Shown: in pieces, positions 38,492 through 50,706 of the stretch
Layout: every line of letters begins with the position of its first letter
Position numbering within the stretch: the stretch's first letter is position 1
Notes under the pieces: generated by a model
What the model saw: only the letters and a program-made list of their open reading frames with translations
Told to the model about the DNA's origin: nothing
Database searches by the model: none
Origin: Streptococcus sanguinis
GTDB taxonomy: Bacteria > Bacillota > Bacilli > Lactobacillales > Streptococcaceae
DNA: 64,000 nucleotides
Direction: 5' to 3'
NCBI RefSeq assembly: GCF_900635155.1
Contig: NZ_LR134002.1
Span: 1,984,001 to 2,048,000 of the forward strand
Program-made: the position numbers and the translations under genes

Positions 38492-40807
38492 ATGGTTGTA
38501 AAAACAGTTGTTGAAGCTCAAGATATTTTTGACAAAGCTTGGGAAGGCTTCAAAGGTGAAGACTGGAAAGAGAAAGCAAGTGTTTCTCGCTTCGTTCAAG
38601 CTAACTACACACCTTATGATGGAGATGAAAGCTTCTTGGCAGGTCCTACTGAGCGCTCACTCCACATCAAGAAAATCGTAGAAGAAACAAAAGCTCACTA
38701 CGAAGAAACTCGTTTCCCAATGGACACTCGTCCAGCATCTATCGCTGGTATCGACGCTGGTTACATTGACAAGGACAACGAACTGATTTACGGTATCCAA
38801 AACGACGAACTCTTCAAATTGAACTTCATGCCAAAAGGTGGTATCCGCATGGCTGAAACTACTTTGAAAGAAAATGGATACGAACCAGATCCTGCTGTTC
38901 ATGAAATCTTTACTAAATATGTTACAACGGTAAATGACGGTATCTTCCGTGCTTACACTTCTAACATCCGCCGTGCTCGTCACGCCCACACTGTAACTGG
39001 TCTTCCAGATGCTTACTCACGCGGACGTATCATCGGAGTTTACGCACGTCTTGCTCTTTATGGAGCTGACTACCTCATGGCTGAAAAAGTTCGCGACTGG
39101 AATGGTTTGACTGATATTGACGAAGAAACAATCCGTCTGCGCGAAGAAATCAACCTGCAATACCAAGCACTTGGTGAAGTTGTAAAACTTGGTGACCTTT
39201 ACGGAGTAGATGTTCGCCGTCCTGCCTTTGACGTTAAAGAAGCTATCCAATGGACTAACATCGCCTTCATGGCTGTCTGCCGTGTCATCAATGGTGCTGC
39301 AACATCTCTCGGACGTGTGCCTATCGTTCTTGACATCTACGCAGAACGTGACTTGGCTCGCGGTACTTACACTGAATCAGAAATCCAAGAATTTGTTGAT
39401 GATTTCGTTATGAAACTTCGTACAGTGAAGTTTGCTCGTACGAAAGCTTACGACCAATTGTACTCTGGTGACCCAACCTTCATCACTACTTCTATGGCAG
39501 GTATGGGGAACGATGGCCGTCACCGTGTTACAAAGATGGACTACCGTTTCCTTAACACACTTGACAACATCGGTAACTCTCCAGAGCCAAACTTGACCGT
39601 TCTCTGGACTGACAAACTTCCATACTCATTCCGTCGCTACTGTATGCACATGAGCCACAAGCACTCTTCTATCCAATACGAAGGTGTAACAACTATGGCT
39701 AGAGATGGTTACGGTGAAATGAGCTGTATCTCTTGCTGTGTGTCTCCGCTTGACCCTGAAAATGAAGAACAACGCCACAACATCCAATACTTTGGTGCTC
39801 GTGTAAACGTTCTGAAAGCCCTTCTGACAGGTCTCAACGGCGGTTACGACGATGTTCATAAAGACTACAAGGTATTTGACATCGAGCCTATCCGTGACGA
39901 AGTTCTTGACTTCGAATCAGTTAAAGCGAACTTTGAAAAATCTCTGGACTGGTTGACTGACACTTATGTAGATGCCTTGAACATCATCCACTACATGACT
40001 GACAAGTACAACTATGAAGCTGTTCAAATGGCCTTCTTGCCAACTTACCAACGTGCTAACATGGGATTCGGTATCTGTGGATTTGCCAACACTGTTGATA
40101 CCTTGTCTGCTATCAAGTACGCTACTGTTAAGCCAATCCGCGACGAAAATGGCTATATCTACGACTATGAAACAATCGGAGAATACCCACGTTGGGGTGA
40201 AGATGATCCTCGCTCAAACGAATTGGCAGAATGGTTGGTTGAAGCTTACACAACTCGTCTGCGCAGCCACAAACTGTATAAGAATGCAGAAGCTACTGTG
40301 TCTCTTCTGACTATCACATCTAACGTTGCTTACTCTAAACAAACTGGTAACTCACCAGTCCATAAAGGAGTGTACCTCAACGAAGATGGCAGCGTAAACT
40401 TGTCTAAATTGGAATTCTTCTCACCAGGTGCTAACCCATCTAACAAGGCAAAAGGTGGCTGGTTGCAAAACTTGAACTCTCTTGCTAGTCTGGACTTTAG
40501 TTACGCAGCTGACGGTATTTCACTGACAACTCAAGTATCACCTCGTGCGCTTGGTAAGACTCACGACGAACAAGTAGACAACTTGGTTACTATCCTGGAT
40601 GGTTACTTTGAAAACGGTGGTCAGCACGTTAACTTGAACGTTATGGACTTGAAGGATGTTTACGACAAGATTATGTCTGGTGAAGACGTTATCGTTCGTA
40701 TCTCAGGTTACTGTGTAAACACTAAGTACTTGACTCCAGAGCAAAAGACTGAATTGACTCAACGTGTCTTCCACGAAGTGCTCTCTATGGACGATGCTTT
40801 GAGCTAA
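38492..40807 (+). CDS. pflB: Formate C-acetyltransferase (pyruvate formate-lyase)
   Basis: A 771-residue glycyl-radical enzyme converting pyruvate and CoA to formate and acetyl-CoA under anaerobic conditions. The Cys pair (Cys415, Cys416) is in CISCCVSP and the radical Gly739 in RISGYCVN, close to the C-terminus as required. It needs the activase PflA, not encoded here. Codon use is strongly biased to preferred codons, as expected for a highly expressed gene. Promoter with cre-like site; own terminator. Confidence 0.97.
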   Translation: MVVKTVVEAQDIFDKAWEGFKGEDWKEKASVSRFVQANYTPYDGDESFLAGPTERSLHIKKIVEETKAHYEETRFPMDTRPASIAGIDAGYIDKDNELIYGIQNDELFKLNFMPKGGIRMAETTLKENGYEPDPAVHEIFTKYVTTVNDGIFRAYTSNIRRARHAHTVTGLPDAYSRGRIIGVYARLALYGADYLMAEKVRDWNGLTDIDEETIRLREEINLQYQALGEVVKLGDLYGVDVRRPAFDVKEAIQWTNIAFMAVCRVINGAATSLGRVPIVLDIYAERDLARGTYTESEIQEFVDDFVMKLRTVKFARTKAYDQLYSGDPTFITTSMAGMGNDGRHRVTKMDYRFLNTLDNIGNSPEPNLTVLWTDKLPYSFRRYCMHMSHKHSSIQYEGVTTMARDGYGEMSCISCCVSPLDPENEEQRHNIQYFGARVNVLKALLTGLNGGYDDVHKDYKVFDIEPIRDEVLDFESVKANFEKSLDWLTDTYVDALNIIHYMTDKYNYEAVQMAFLPTYQRANMGFGICGFANTVDTLSAIKYATVKPIRDENGYIYDYETIGEYPRWGEDDPRSNELAEWLVEAYTTRLRSHKLYKNAEATVSLLTITSNVAYSKQTGNSPVHKGVYLNEDGSVNLSKLEFFSPGANPSNKAKGGWLQNLNSLASLDFSYAADGISLTTQVSPRALGKTHDEQVDNLVTILDGYFENGGQHVNLNVMDLKDVYDKIMSGEDVIVRISGYCVNTKYLTPEQKTELTQRVFHEVLSMDDALS

Positions 40808-40836
40808 TAAACGACTAAAGACTTACAAACCATTTG

Positions 40837-40869
40837 AAAGAAGATTGGAAATCCCCAATCTTCTTTTTT
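40837..40869 (+). terminator. pflB terminator
   Basis: Long stem AAGAAGATTGG/CCAATCTTCTT followed by TTTT. Confidence 0.9.
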
Positions 40870-40922
40870 GTATTTCAGACTTCAAGTGACTGCTAACTTG
40901 ATGATATTTTTAAGAGGCTTTA

Positions 40923-40931
40923 TGGTATAAT
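40923..40931 (+). promoter_or_regulatory. Extended -10 promoter of the ThrE pair
   Basis: TGGTATAAT, 36 bp before the start codon at 40967. No good -35. Confidence 0.6.
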
Positions 40932-40966
40932 GGTTCTATTGCTATACTAGGAAAAGGACTGGGGAA

Positions 40967-41743
40967 ATGACAGAGAAAGGTATCAGGGAAGAAGGCAAAG
41001 ATTTCAATCTGGCGGTAGATGTCATCATGCTGGCTGGAACACTGCTGCTGCAGAGCGGATCCGAGACCTATCGGGTAGAAGACACCATGATTCGTATCGC
41101 TCATTCGCAAGGGATCATCAACTGCAATGCCTTAGCAATGCCAGTGGCTATTTTCTTTTCAATCGAAAATACAAATGTCTCACGGATGAAGCGTAATCTC
41201 AAGACCAACTACAACATTGAGAAGGTCTGCGATGTCAATCAGGTCTCCCGTCAGTTGGTAACAGGAGAAATCAGCCTTCAAGAGGCTTTTGATGAGCTGA
41301 ATCGCCTCAAAGTTAAGGAGCTGCCCTATAATAACAAGCAGCTGATCGCTGCCGCAACGCTCAGTGCTCCCTTCTTCTCCATCATGTTTGGCGGAAATTT
41401 CTACGATGCTTTAGGCGCGGCTATTGCTACCTTCTTTGGCTTTGCCTTCTCTTTGTATGTTGACAAATATATCCGTATCCCTTTTGTGACAGCTTTTGCT
41501 GGAGCCTTTGTCTTCGGACTGCTGGCTCATATCTGGACACGCTATTCTGGTTTTAACTCCACAGATGATTTGATTATTGCGGGTTCTGTCATGCCTTTTG
41601 TGCCCGGCATTGCTCTGACCAACTCTGTGCGTGACATCATGACCAACCATATCAACTCTGGGATGAGCAAGCTCTTTGAATCGCTCCTCATCACTCTTGC
41701 TCTCGGTGCAGGTACCTCTGTCGCCCTCCTTATTATGAAATAA
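40967..41743 (+). CDS. Threonine/serine exporter ThrE, N-terminal half (DUF1212)
   Basis: A 258-residue protein: a soluble N-terminal part with the DUF1212/ThrE motif LLQSGSETYRVEDTM, then about five membrane helices from residue 125. In streptococci the ThrE exporter is split in two; the partner follows after 4 bp. The pair probably exports threonine/serine or related small molecules. Confidence 0.88.
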   Translation: MTEKGIREEGKDFNLAVDVIMLAGTLLLQSGSETYRVEDTMIRIAHSQGIINCNALAMPVAIFFSIENTNVSRMKRNLKTNYNIEKVCDVNQVSRQLVTGEISLQEAFDELNRLKVKELPYNNKQLIAAATLSAPFFSIMFGGNFYDALGAAIATFFGFAFSLYVDKYIRIPFVTAFAGAFVFGLLAHIWTRYSGFNSTDDLIIAGSVMPFVPGIALTNSVRDIMTNHINSGMSKLFESLLITLALGAGTSVALLIMK

Positions 41744-41747
41744 GCCT

Positions 41748-42215
41748 ATGACAATCTTGACTTTCTTACTGCAAGCAGTTGCCAGCCTGCTGGCCATTAT
41801 TACTTTTTTAATCGTTTTAAATGTTCAGCGCAGTATGCTGATTCCCGGCGGAGTGCTGGGCATGGCTATTTGGCTGCTCTATCTCCTGCTCAAAGGACCG
41901 ACCAATGTCATCATAGCAACCTTTGTGGCTGCTATCGTCGGTTCCTGCATCAGCCAAATTCTCAGCATCATCTATAAAACGCCCGCTGTTGTTTTTATTT
42001 TGGCTATTCTAGCGCCTCTGGTCCCAGGCTACATTTCCTATCGGACGACTGCCTTCTTTGTCACTGGTGATTACAGCCAGGCCATGATTCACGCCACTCT
42101 GGTAGTCATTCTAGCCTTGGTCATCTCGATTGGCATGGCCAGCGGCACCGTCGTACTCAAGCTCTACCACTACTTAAAAAAGCGTCAAACCAAACTCACA
42201 GCAAACAAACAGTAG
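41748..42215 (+). CDS. Threonine/serine exporter ThrE, C-terminal half
   Basis: A 155-residue protein with four or five membrane helices, matching the small ThrE_2 (DUF3815-type) partner (FILAILAPLVPGYISY). It has almost no ribosome site and starts 4 bp after the larger half, so translation is probably coupled. It forms the second half of the exporter. Confidence 0.85.
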   Translation: MTILTFLLQAVASLLAIITFLIVLNVQRSMLIPGGVLGMAIWLLYLLLKGPTNVIIATFVAAIVGSCISQILSIIYKTPAVVFILAILAPLVPGYISYRTTAFFVTGDYSQAMIHATLVVILALVISIGMASGTVVLKLYHYLKKRQTKLTANKQ

Positions 42216-42304
42216 AACCATCTGCTGTTTTTATTTTGGAAAATACATCTTAAGCCTGATTTAGCTGAGATTGGATGTTTTTGTAAGAGTTTTATTCCTA
42301 AGTA

Positions 42305-42313
42305 TGGTAAAAT
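42305..42313 (+). promoter_or_regulatory. mvaS extended -10 promoter
   Basis: TGGTAAAAT, 46 bp before the mvaS start. -35 weak. Confidence 0.5.
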
Positions 42314-42359
42314 AGTCTTCGGAATATACTAGAATAAAAGGATTTAAAGAGGTCTTATA

Positions 42360-43538
42360 ATGACAATCGGAATCGACAAAATCGGTTTTGCGACCAGTAA
42401 TTATGTCTTAAAATTAAATGATTTAGCTGCAGCCCGTGGGACTGACCCAGACAAGCTTAGCAAGGGGCTCTTACTCAAGGAACTAAGCATTGCTCCTCTT
42501 ACTGAGGATATTGTTACCTTGGCAGCAGCGGCAGCAGAGCCAATCCTGACAGCAGAGGACAAAGAAAAGATTGATATGGTCATCGTGGCTACTGAGTCAG
42601 GGATTGACCAGAGCAAGGCGGCAGCTGTTTTTGTCCACGGCCTTTTGGGCATCCAGCCTTTTGCCCGTAGCTTTGAAATTAAGGAAGCCTGCTATGGGGC
42701 GACTGCAGCACTGGACTATGCTAAGCTCCATATCGAAAAACACCCAGACAGCAAAGTTTTGGTGTTAGCTAGCGATATTGCCAAGTATGGCATTCATACA
42801 CCTGGCGAGCCAACGCAGGGAGCGGGAGCTATTTCTATGCTGATTAGCAGCAATCCTCGTATCCTCGCTTTCAATGATGATAATGTAGCTCAGACGCGCG
42901 ATGTCATGGATTTTTGGCGCCCAAATTACTCGACAACACCTTATGTCAACGGGCTCTATTCAACCCAGCAGTATCTGGATAGCTTAAAGACAACTTGGGC
43001 GGAGTACCAGAAGCGCCACAAGCTGGCTCTCAAAGATTTTGCGGCCTACTGCTTCCACCTGCCTTATCCAAAATTGGCTCTCAAAGGCCTCAATAAAATC
43101 ATGGATAAAAGCCTGCCCCAAGAGCAGCAAGACCAGCTTAGAGAGAACTTTGAAGCCTCTATTCTCTACAGCCAAAAAGTTGGAAATATCTATACAGGCT
43201 CCCTCTTCCTAGGCCTCCTGTCTCTTTTAGAAAACTCTGACAACCTCAAGGCTGGCGATCGGATCGCTCTTTTCGGCTATGGCAGCGGAGCTGTCTCTGA
43301 AATCTTCAGTGCCAATTTGGTAGAGGGCTATGAAAAGCATCTATCCAAGACACGCCTAGAGGAATTAGACCAGCGTCAGGCTCTTTCCATTGCTGACTAC
43401 GAGCGGATCTTTTTTGAAGAAGCTGAGCTGGATGAAAAGGGAAATGCCAGCTTCTCCAGCTATGAAAATCAAAGCTTTGCTCTGGCGGAAATTGCAGAGC
43501 ACCAGCGTAAGTATATCAAAGTTGAGAAATCATCATGA
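42360..43538 (+). CDS. mvaS: Hydroxymethylglutaryl-CoA synthase
   Basis: A 392-residue thiolase-fold enzyme joining acetyl-CoA and acetoacetyl-CoA to HMG-CoA, step one of the mevalonate route. Catalytic Cys111 lies in EIKEACYGATAAL and the conserved Glu in ATESGID; the His region is near CFHLPYPK. It overlaps mvaA by 4 bp (ATGA). GAGGT site. Confidence 0.95.
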   Translation: MTIGIDKIGFATSNYVLKLNDLAAARGTDPDKLSKGLLLKELSIAPLTEDIVTLAAAAAEPILTAEDKEKIDMVIVATESGIDQSKAAAVFVHGLLGIQPFARSFEIKEACYGATAALDYAKLHIEKHPDSKVLVLASDIAKYGIHTPGEPTQGAGAISMLISSNPRILAFNDDNVAQTRDVMDFWRPNYSTTPYVNGLYSTQQYLDSLKTTWAEYQKRHKLALKDFAAYCFHLPYPKLALKGLNKIMDKSLPQEQQDQLRENFEASILYSQKVGNIYTGSLFLGLLSLLENSDNLKAGDRIALFGYGSGAVSEIFSANLVEGYEKHLSKTRLEELDQRQALSIADYERIFFEEAELDEKGNASFSSYENQSFALAEIAEHQRKYIKVEKSS

Positions 43539-44809
43539 AAGTAAACTGGACTGGATTTTCCAAAAAAACTCCTGCTGAACGGCTACAGATGCTGAAAGAA
43601 AAGGAACTTTTACAAGATGAACATTGGCAGCTGCTAGACAGTCAGCAGACTTTGCCTCTGGAAACAGCCAACCAGATGAGTGAAAATGTGCTGGCCACTC
43701 TAGCTCTGCCTTACTCTCTGGTGCCAGACTTTTTGGTGGATGGCAAGACCTATCAAGTTCCTTTTGTGACTGAAGAGCCATCTGTGGTAGCAGCGGCTAG
43801 CTTTGCAGCTAAGATTATCAAACGTTCAGGCGGATTTGAAACCGAAGTTCACAAACGCCAGATGATTGGGCAGATTGCACTCTATCAGGTTGAAAAGGTT
43901 GACCAAGCCATTAAAGATGTTCTCAGGAAAAAGAAAGAGTTGCTGGAACAGGCCAACCAAGCCTATCCATCGATTGTTGCCCGTGGCGGCGGAGCTAGAG
44001 AGCTCTGGCTGGAGCCAAAGGAAGACTTCCTCATTTTCTATCTATCTGTGGATACGCAGGAAGCCATGGGAGCCAATATGCTCAACACTATGCTGGAAGC
44101 TCTCACCCTTCCCCTGAAAGAGCTGACTGGCGGTAAGAGTCTGATGGCTATCCTGTCAAACTATGCAACAGATAGCCTAGTAACAGCCCACTGTGTCATT
44201 GATTATCGCTTTCTCAGCCGGGATAAGGCTGAGGCAGAGCTACTTGCGGATAAGATGCAGCTGGCTAGCAAGCTAGCCCAGGTCGACCCTTACCGAGCAG
44301 CTACCCACAATAAAGGCATCTTTAATGGCATTGATGCTTTGGTGCTGGCTACTGGAAATGACTGGAGGGCTGTTGAAGCCGGTGCTCATGCCTATGCCAG
44401 CCGAGAAGGAAGCTACCGCGGCCTCTCTACTTGGACGGCAGACCCAGACAAACGCCAACTTCGTGGTCAGATGACCCTGCCCATGCCCATTGCGACTAAG
44501 GGAGGCTCCATCGGACTCAATCCAGCAGTGGCAGCCAGCTTTGACTTATTAGGGCAGCCACAGGCTAAGGAATTGGCTTCCCTCATTGTATCGGTCGGAT
44601 TGGCGCAAAATTTCGCTGCCCTCAAAGCTCTGGTCAGCACTGGCATCCAAGCCGGACACATGAAATTGCAAGCTAAATCTTTAGCATTGCAGGCTGGAGC
44701 CCAAGACGAAGAAATTGCTGCTGTAGCCAGTCGCTTAACAGCCAATAAGACTTTCAACCTAGCTGCTGCTCAGGAAATACTAGCTGACTTACGAAAGCAG
44801 GACAAGTAA
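43535..44809 (+). CDS. mvaA: Hydroxymethylglutaryl-CoA reductase, class II
   Basis: A 424-residue class II enzyme reducing HMG-CoA to mevalonate. Key stretches are ARGGGARELWLEPK, the catalytic Asp/Lys region ATHNKGIFNGIDALVLATGNDWRA (split by the family dinucleotide loop) and a C-terminal flap. It lacks the membrane anchor of class I. Coupled to mvaS. Terminator directly after, facing the second mevalonate operon. Confidence 0.95.
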   Translation: MKVNWTGFSKKTPAERLQMLKEKELLQDEHWQLLDSQQTLPLETANQMSENVLATLALPYSLVPDFLVDGKTYQVPFVTEEPSVVAAASFAAKIIKRSGGFETEVHKRQMIGQIALYQVEKVDQAIKDVLRKKKELLEQANQAYPSIVARGGGARELWLEPKEDFLIFYLSVDTQEAMGANMLNTMLEALTLPLKELTGGKSLMAILSNYATDSLVTAHCVIDYRFLSRDKAEAELLADKMQLASKLAQVDPYRAATHNKGIFNGIDALVLATGNDWRAVEAGAHAYASREGSYRGLSTWTADPDKRQLRGQMTLPMPIATKGGSIGLNPAVAASFDLLGQPQAKELASLIVSVGLAQNFAALKALVSTGIQAGHMKLQAKSLALQAGAQDEEIAAVASRLTANKTFNLAAAQEILADLRKQDK

Positions 44810-44832
44810 AAAGGCCTTGATGGCCTTTTTTT
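44808..44832. terminator. Terminator between the convergent mevalonate operons
   Basis: AAAAAGGCC/GGCCTTTTT with loop TTGAT; overlaps the mvaA stop; symmetric enough to act both ways. Confidence 0.8.
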
Positions 44833-44849
44833 GTATATCTTAATGCTAT

Positions 44850-46846
<1,997 letters not shown>

Positions 46847-46857
<11 letters not shown>

Positions 46858-47794
46858 CTGACAAGTCCTTTGTTTTAGAGACGATAAGCCGATAGTCCTT
46901 CTCAAAAATAGCCACCAGATGGTCTAGGTCTTCTTCCAAGCAGAGCACCTTGACATTTGGCCCCGCGTCCATGGTAAAGTAGCAACGCTCGCCCAGCTCC
47001 CGTAGCTTTCTGACAGTATCCATAGCTTGGTAAGACTCCTCTGTCAGATAAGAAAACGGTGGGTAAGCTTTCTCTGTCGTTGCATGCATCCGAAGAGCAT
47101 TTTCTTCCGTCAGATGACCAACCTTGGAAAAATCATTGTCCCGTAAATAACCAAGCATGGCCTCATAATCCAAGGCAGACTGGGCAATCCAATCTGGAAA
47201 AATGGTGGAAGTTTTAGCACAGAGCTCCATACCGTCGCGGCTGGAAATAGGCTTTTTCTCATCGTGCAGAACTAGCATAATCATGGCTAATTTCAAATCC
47301 GTCTTGACTGGATAGATGGCCCCACTGTCCTTATCCCAGGCCGCTAGCGGACCAAAGAAAGACCGAGCAGACGACCCTGAAGCAAACTTGGCCAGCTGAG
47401 CCAGCTCTTGCGTCCGATAGCCCGTCTGAAAATAAGCATTGCAAGCCTTGACTAGGGCAGACAGACCGCTGGAGCTGGAAGACAGACCCGCTGCAGTCGG
47501 CATATTGTTGCTGGTATCAACACGGACAAAACCGTCTTCTGGAGAGCGGAAACGGTCAATAATCTTACTGATTTTGGCATGTTCTGCTGGGCTTTGCAGC
47601 TGACCGTCAATATAAAACTCATCTCCAGTCGCTGTATCTGGCAAAGGACTCAGTTGCGTCTCGGTATACATATTTTCCAGTGTCAGCGAGATACTGCTGG
47701 TAGACGGAATCATCTTTTCTGCATCTTTCTTCCCCCAATATTTGACAATTGCAATATTGGCATAGGATTTGACACTTACAGGCTTTCGATCCAT
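46847..47794 (-). CDS. mvaD: Diphosphomevalonate decarboxylase
   Basis: A 315-residue GHMP-family enzyme producing IPP. It starts VKSYANIAIVKYWGK and has the P-loop-like PTAAGLSSSSSGLSALV with the conserved Ser run; the catalytic Asp lies near TMDAGPNVK. It overlaps both neighbours, as expected for a tight operon. Confidence 0.95.
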
Positions 47795-48654
47795 GTGTTA
47801 ATGGCCCCTTTCTCTCTCAATAAGGCGGCTAAGGCCTCCGCCTGACTTTTTTCTCCTATAAGAGCAATGACACAGCCACCCAGACCGCCGCCGCTCATTT
47901 TAGCACCCAAAGCTCCATTTTCAAGAGCTGCCGCTACCAGCTCATCTGCTTTCTGGCATGAAACCCCTAGCTTGGCAAGCTTCTCGTGAGCCTTGGTCAT
48001 AGCTTGACCCATAGTCATCAGATCCTTGATAGAAATGGCCTTCTCAAGGATTTTCGTTAAATTACCCAATTCCTGTAGCAAAGGCAGAGCCTTTTGACCC
48101 TGACTTTCTACAGCACGGATAGCTTCGCGGGTATGACCGTGAATGCCTGTATCTGCAATCACCAAAAAGGCATCCAGATCCAGTTCAATTTCACTGAAAC
48201 CGAAATTGCGGATGAATTTAATAGCCACATCGCTGAGGCAGGTCTTGGCATCAAGGCCGCTGGGATTCATATGAGCAATCATCTCTGCCCGATTGGCTAG
48301 AATCTCCAGTGTCTGGTCATCCAGCTCTTCCTCAAAGTAGTCAAAGACCGCCCGAATGGCCGCAATACTGACTGCGGCTGAAGACCCCATCCCCCTCTTC
48401 TCAGGGACCATAGACTCCACCTGACAACGAATCTTAGCTCCCTGCCGGCCTAGATGTTCTAGACAGGCAAAAACAGCCATGGACAGCGTATCCTCAGCGT
48501 AGAGGGTCCAGGCCCGCTCAGACGGAAAGACCTGACAGGTCACTTCAATACGATTAAGAGGCAGGGAAATAGCAGGATAGCCATAGACCACCGAATGCTC
48601 TCCCATTAAAATAATTTTACTGTGTGCCTTGCCGACACCGATTTCTTTTGTCAT
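47776..48654 (-). CDS. mvaK1: Mevalonate kinase
   Basis: A 292-residue GHMP kinase, first gene of the operon. Motifs: KIILMGEHSVVYGYPAI, PEKRGMGSSAAVSIA and the C-terminal KMSGGGLGGCVIAL. It phosphorylates mevalonate; the family enzyme in pneumococcus is feedback-inhibited by diphosphomevalonate. The ribosome site is modest (AGAAGAA). Confidence 0.95.
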   Translation of the reverse strand: MTKEIGVGKAHSKIILMGEHSVVYGYPAISLPLNRIEVTCQVFPSERAWTLYAEDTLSMAVFACLEHLGRQGAKIRCQVESMVPEKRGMGSSAAVSIAAIRAVFDYFEEELDDQTLEILANRAEMIAHMNPSGLDAKTCLSDVAIKFIRNFGFSEIELDLDAFLVIADTGIHGHTREAIRAVESQGQKALPLLQELGNLTKILEKAISIKDLMTMGQAMTKAHEKLAKLGVSCQKADELVAAALENGALGAKMSGGGLGGCVIALIGEKSQAEALAALLREKGAINTWIESL

Positions 48655-48774
48655 ATTCTTCTCTTGTCTGTAGATTCTCTCTATCTTATTTTAATATACT
48701 TTGGCAAAAAAAGCGATTTTTATTCAGAGAAAATCACTGGGGCTAAAGACCGATATTTATATAGGCAGATATGA

Positions 48775-48803
48775 TAAAACTCCGGGGCTTGCAGCCGGAG
48801 TCT
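48775..48803 (-). terminator. Terminator after the beta-lactamase-fold gene
   Basis: ACTCCGG/CCGGAGT with a 9-base loop and TTTTATC on the minus strand. Confidence 0.75.
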
Positions 48804-48804
48804 T

Positions 48805-49740
48805 TTAAAGTTCTATTCTTATCAGGTCCATCAGCTGGTTCCGATCCAAGATCCATTGAGCCCGCTCGTCTTTTTCATAGGTCCGGTTGGATAGGAAAAT
48901 AGCCGACTTTTGCTCCTCGCGATTATACATGATAAAGGTTCCCGTGTAGCCAGTGTGGTCCAGCCAGCTGCCCTCTAGATTCCAAGCTAGACTGCGCCTT
49001 TTACCCGGCTCTTTAGAAAAATTCTGGGTCAGATTGGCCGCAAAGTCATCCTGCAGATAATGTTCCAGAAATATTTCCAAATCCCTGAGAGTGGAAAATA
49101 AGCCAGCACTGCCAGCATGGATGCCTAGAACACGCGCCTTGGGGTCATGAACCTGACCATCCAGGACACCGCGAACTGTCGGCACAGCTCCTGGAACTGG
49201 TCCAAAACCAGTCTCAGCCAAACCCCAAGGCTGGAAAATCTGACTTTGAAAAATCTGATCCAAGGCCTGACCGTAGATTTCTTCCAACATAAAGCCCAAG
49301 AGCAGAAAATTCACATCCGTATAGCGGAAGCTCTTATCTTCAAGAACCGTCAAATGATTGAGTGCTTCTTTCAACTCAGGAGCTGTCAGCTGGTCACGAT
49401 TGGGAATAAAGGGATCCAGCCCAGATGTGTGGGTCAAAAGCTGACGCAAGGTCACATCTTCTCGACGGAAGACCGGATAGTAATGCTGCAAGGGCAAATC
49501 CAGCTCCAGCTTGCCCTGCTCATACAAAAAGGCTGCCAGAGTACCAACTCCGACCACCTTGCTAACGCTAGCCAAGTCATAGACCAAACCAGCTTGAGTA
49601 GCCTTTTTTTCTTGCGGATCAGCTAGACCAAAGTAGAATTCCTGCCACCGGCCAGCTTGATACAAGGCCAGACTAGCACCGGGATAGATATAGTCTTTCA
49701 GCTGTTCTTGGATTTTACTGATGATTTTTTCTAGAGTCAT
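48805..49740 (-). CDS. Serine hydrolase of the beta-lactamase/PBP4* family
   Basis: A 311-residue protein with the three active-site boxes: S-x-x-K in LASVSKV (Ser58, Lys61), Y-x-N in YTDVN, and H-T-G in DHTGYTG. There is no signal peptide, so it is probably cytosolic, unlike classical penicillin-binding proteins; an esterase or peptidase role is likely. ATG overlaps the cppA stop by 4 bp, so it is coupled to cppA. Confidence 0.88.
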   Translation of the reverse strand: MTLEKIISKIQEQLKDYIYPGASLALYQAGRWQEFYFGLADPQEKKATQAGLVYDLASVSKVVGVGTLAAFLYEQGKLELDLPLQHYYPVFRREDVTLRQLLTHTSGLDPFIPNRDQLTAPELKEALNHLTVLEDKSFRYTDVNFLLLGFMLEEIYGQALDQIFQSQIFQPWGLAETGFGPVPGAVPTVRGVLDGQVHDPKARVLGIHAGSAGLFSTLRDLEIFLEHYLQDDFAANLTQNFSKEPGKRRSLAWNLEGSWLDHTGYTGTFIMYNREEQKSAIFLSNRTYEKDERAQWILDRNQLMDLIRIEL

Positions 49741-50471
49741 GCTTCAAACCACAATTCAATCTTGCTAGAATCCTGACTCAGCAAGAACTTATCTGACTTG
49801 GGTACAAAGATCTTGCGTCCTTCAAAGACAGGACGCAGCGCAGCGGTTTCTAAACGATTGACCTGAGCTTTGAGCATGGTCAAGTCCCAAGTTAGGGCAC
49901 TGTCAGTCTGCAAGTCTTGACCCTCTGCTTCTGTAAAGGTCAGAAAATCCAGCGCATTTTCAATCTTGCTGTAAAATTCTTGGGCTGCATTGGCATCGGG
50001 CACACGAATTTCTACCGTCTCTATCTCAAATTGGCTAAGACCGATGAAGTCCTCTTGCTTTTCAAAGACAGGAGCCTCCGCCACTTCTTGCAGACTTGCT
50101 CTATTCTCTTCTGCATGCAGGAGAACTAGGTCTCCTTCTGGCGACAGGGCTTCAAAAGCATAGCCTTTCTCTCCTTGATACAGCTTTGTCCAAGCAGGCT
50201 TTTGAGCCAATAGAGACTCGATTTCTTTAGCATCTGCAACCTTGACAAGGATTCTGGCTAATTTTTTAGGACCTTTGACTCGCCGAGACCGCATGCTGGG
50301 TGATTCTTCCAGCTGCAGTTTCTCAGTCTTGGTCTGATCTCCCAAGGACAGAAAAGCAGCTTCCTCTAAAAGGGCCTTCATGCCCAGCTGATTTACAAAA
50401 AACTCTTGATTTAAATGACGATTATTTATCTTTAATACAGGGATAATTCTAATAATATGATTCGCGCTCAT
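49737..50471 (-). CDS. cppA: CppA family protein
   Basis: A 244-residue protein related to pneumococcal CppA, once described as a C3-degrading proteinase. It has two glyoxalase/VOC-like halves: an N-terminal one starting IIRIIPVLKINNRHLNQEFF and a C-terminal one with VEIRVPDANAAQEFYSKIE. No protease motif or signal peptide is seen, so a cytosolic metabolite-binding role is at least as likely. GGAGG site and a good promoter. Confidence 0.85.
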   Translation of the reverse strand: MSANHIIRIIPVLKINNRHLNQEFFVNQLGMKALLEEAAFLSLGDQTKTEKLQLEESPSMRSRRVKGPKKLARILVKVADAKEIESLLAQKPAWTKLYQGEKGYAFEALSPEGDLVLLHAEENRASLQEVAEAPVFEKQEDFIGLSQFEIETVEIRVPDANAAQEFYSKIENALDFLTFTEAEGQDLQTDSALTWDLTMLKAQVNRLETAALRPVFEGRKIFVPKSDKFLLSQDSSKIELWFEA

Positions 50472-50490
50472 AATTCCTCCAAACCATTTT

Positions 50491-50519
50491 ATTGTAATGG
50501 ATTTTCATCTTTTTGACAA
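50491..50519 (-). promoter_or_regulatory. cppA promoter
   Basis: TTGTCA, 17 bp, TACAAT on the minus strand, 20 bp before the start codon. Confidence 0.75.
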
Positions 50520-50660
50520 GAAATTATGCGCAAATAAACAATTTTTAAAACAAGAAGACCTTGGATTTATTGGTAAACAGTCTGAGCAATGACCCTTAGA
50601 GATAGTGAAATAAATATAAAATTGCCAAACTTGTATTTTCCTCTTGACCTTCTCTAGGCT

Positions 50661-50693
50661 TCAAAAAAAGAGCTGGGGAAAGCCCCCCAACTC
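50661..50693 (-). terminator. gla terminator
   Basis: GAGTTGGGG/CCCCAGCTC stem (one G-U) and TTTTTTTG on the minus strand. Confidence 0.85.
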
Positions 50694-50706
50694 TGATCTT
50701 ATGTGC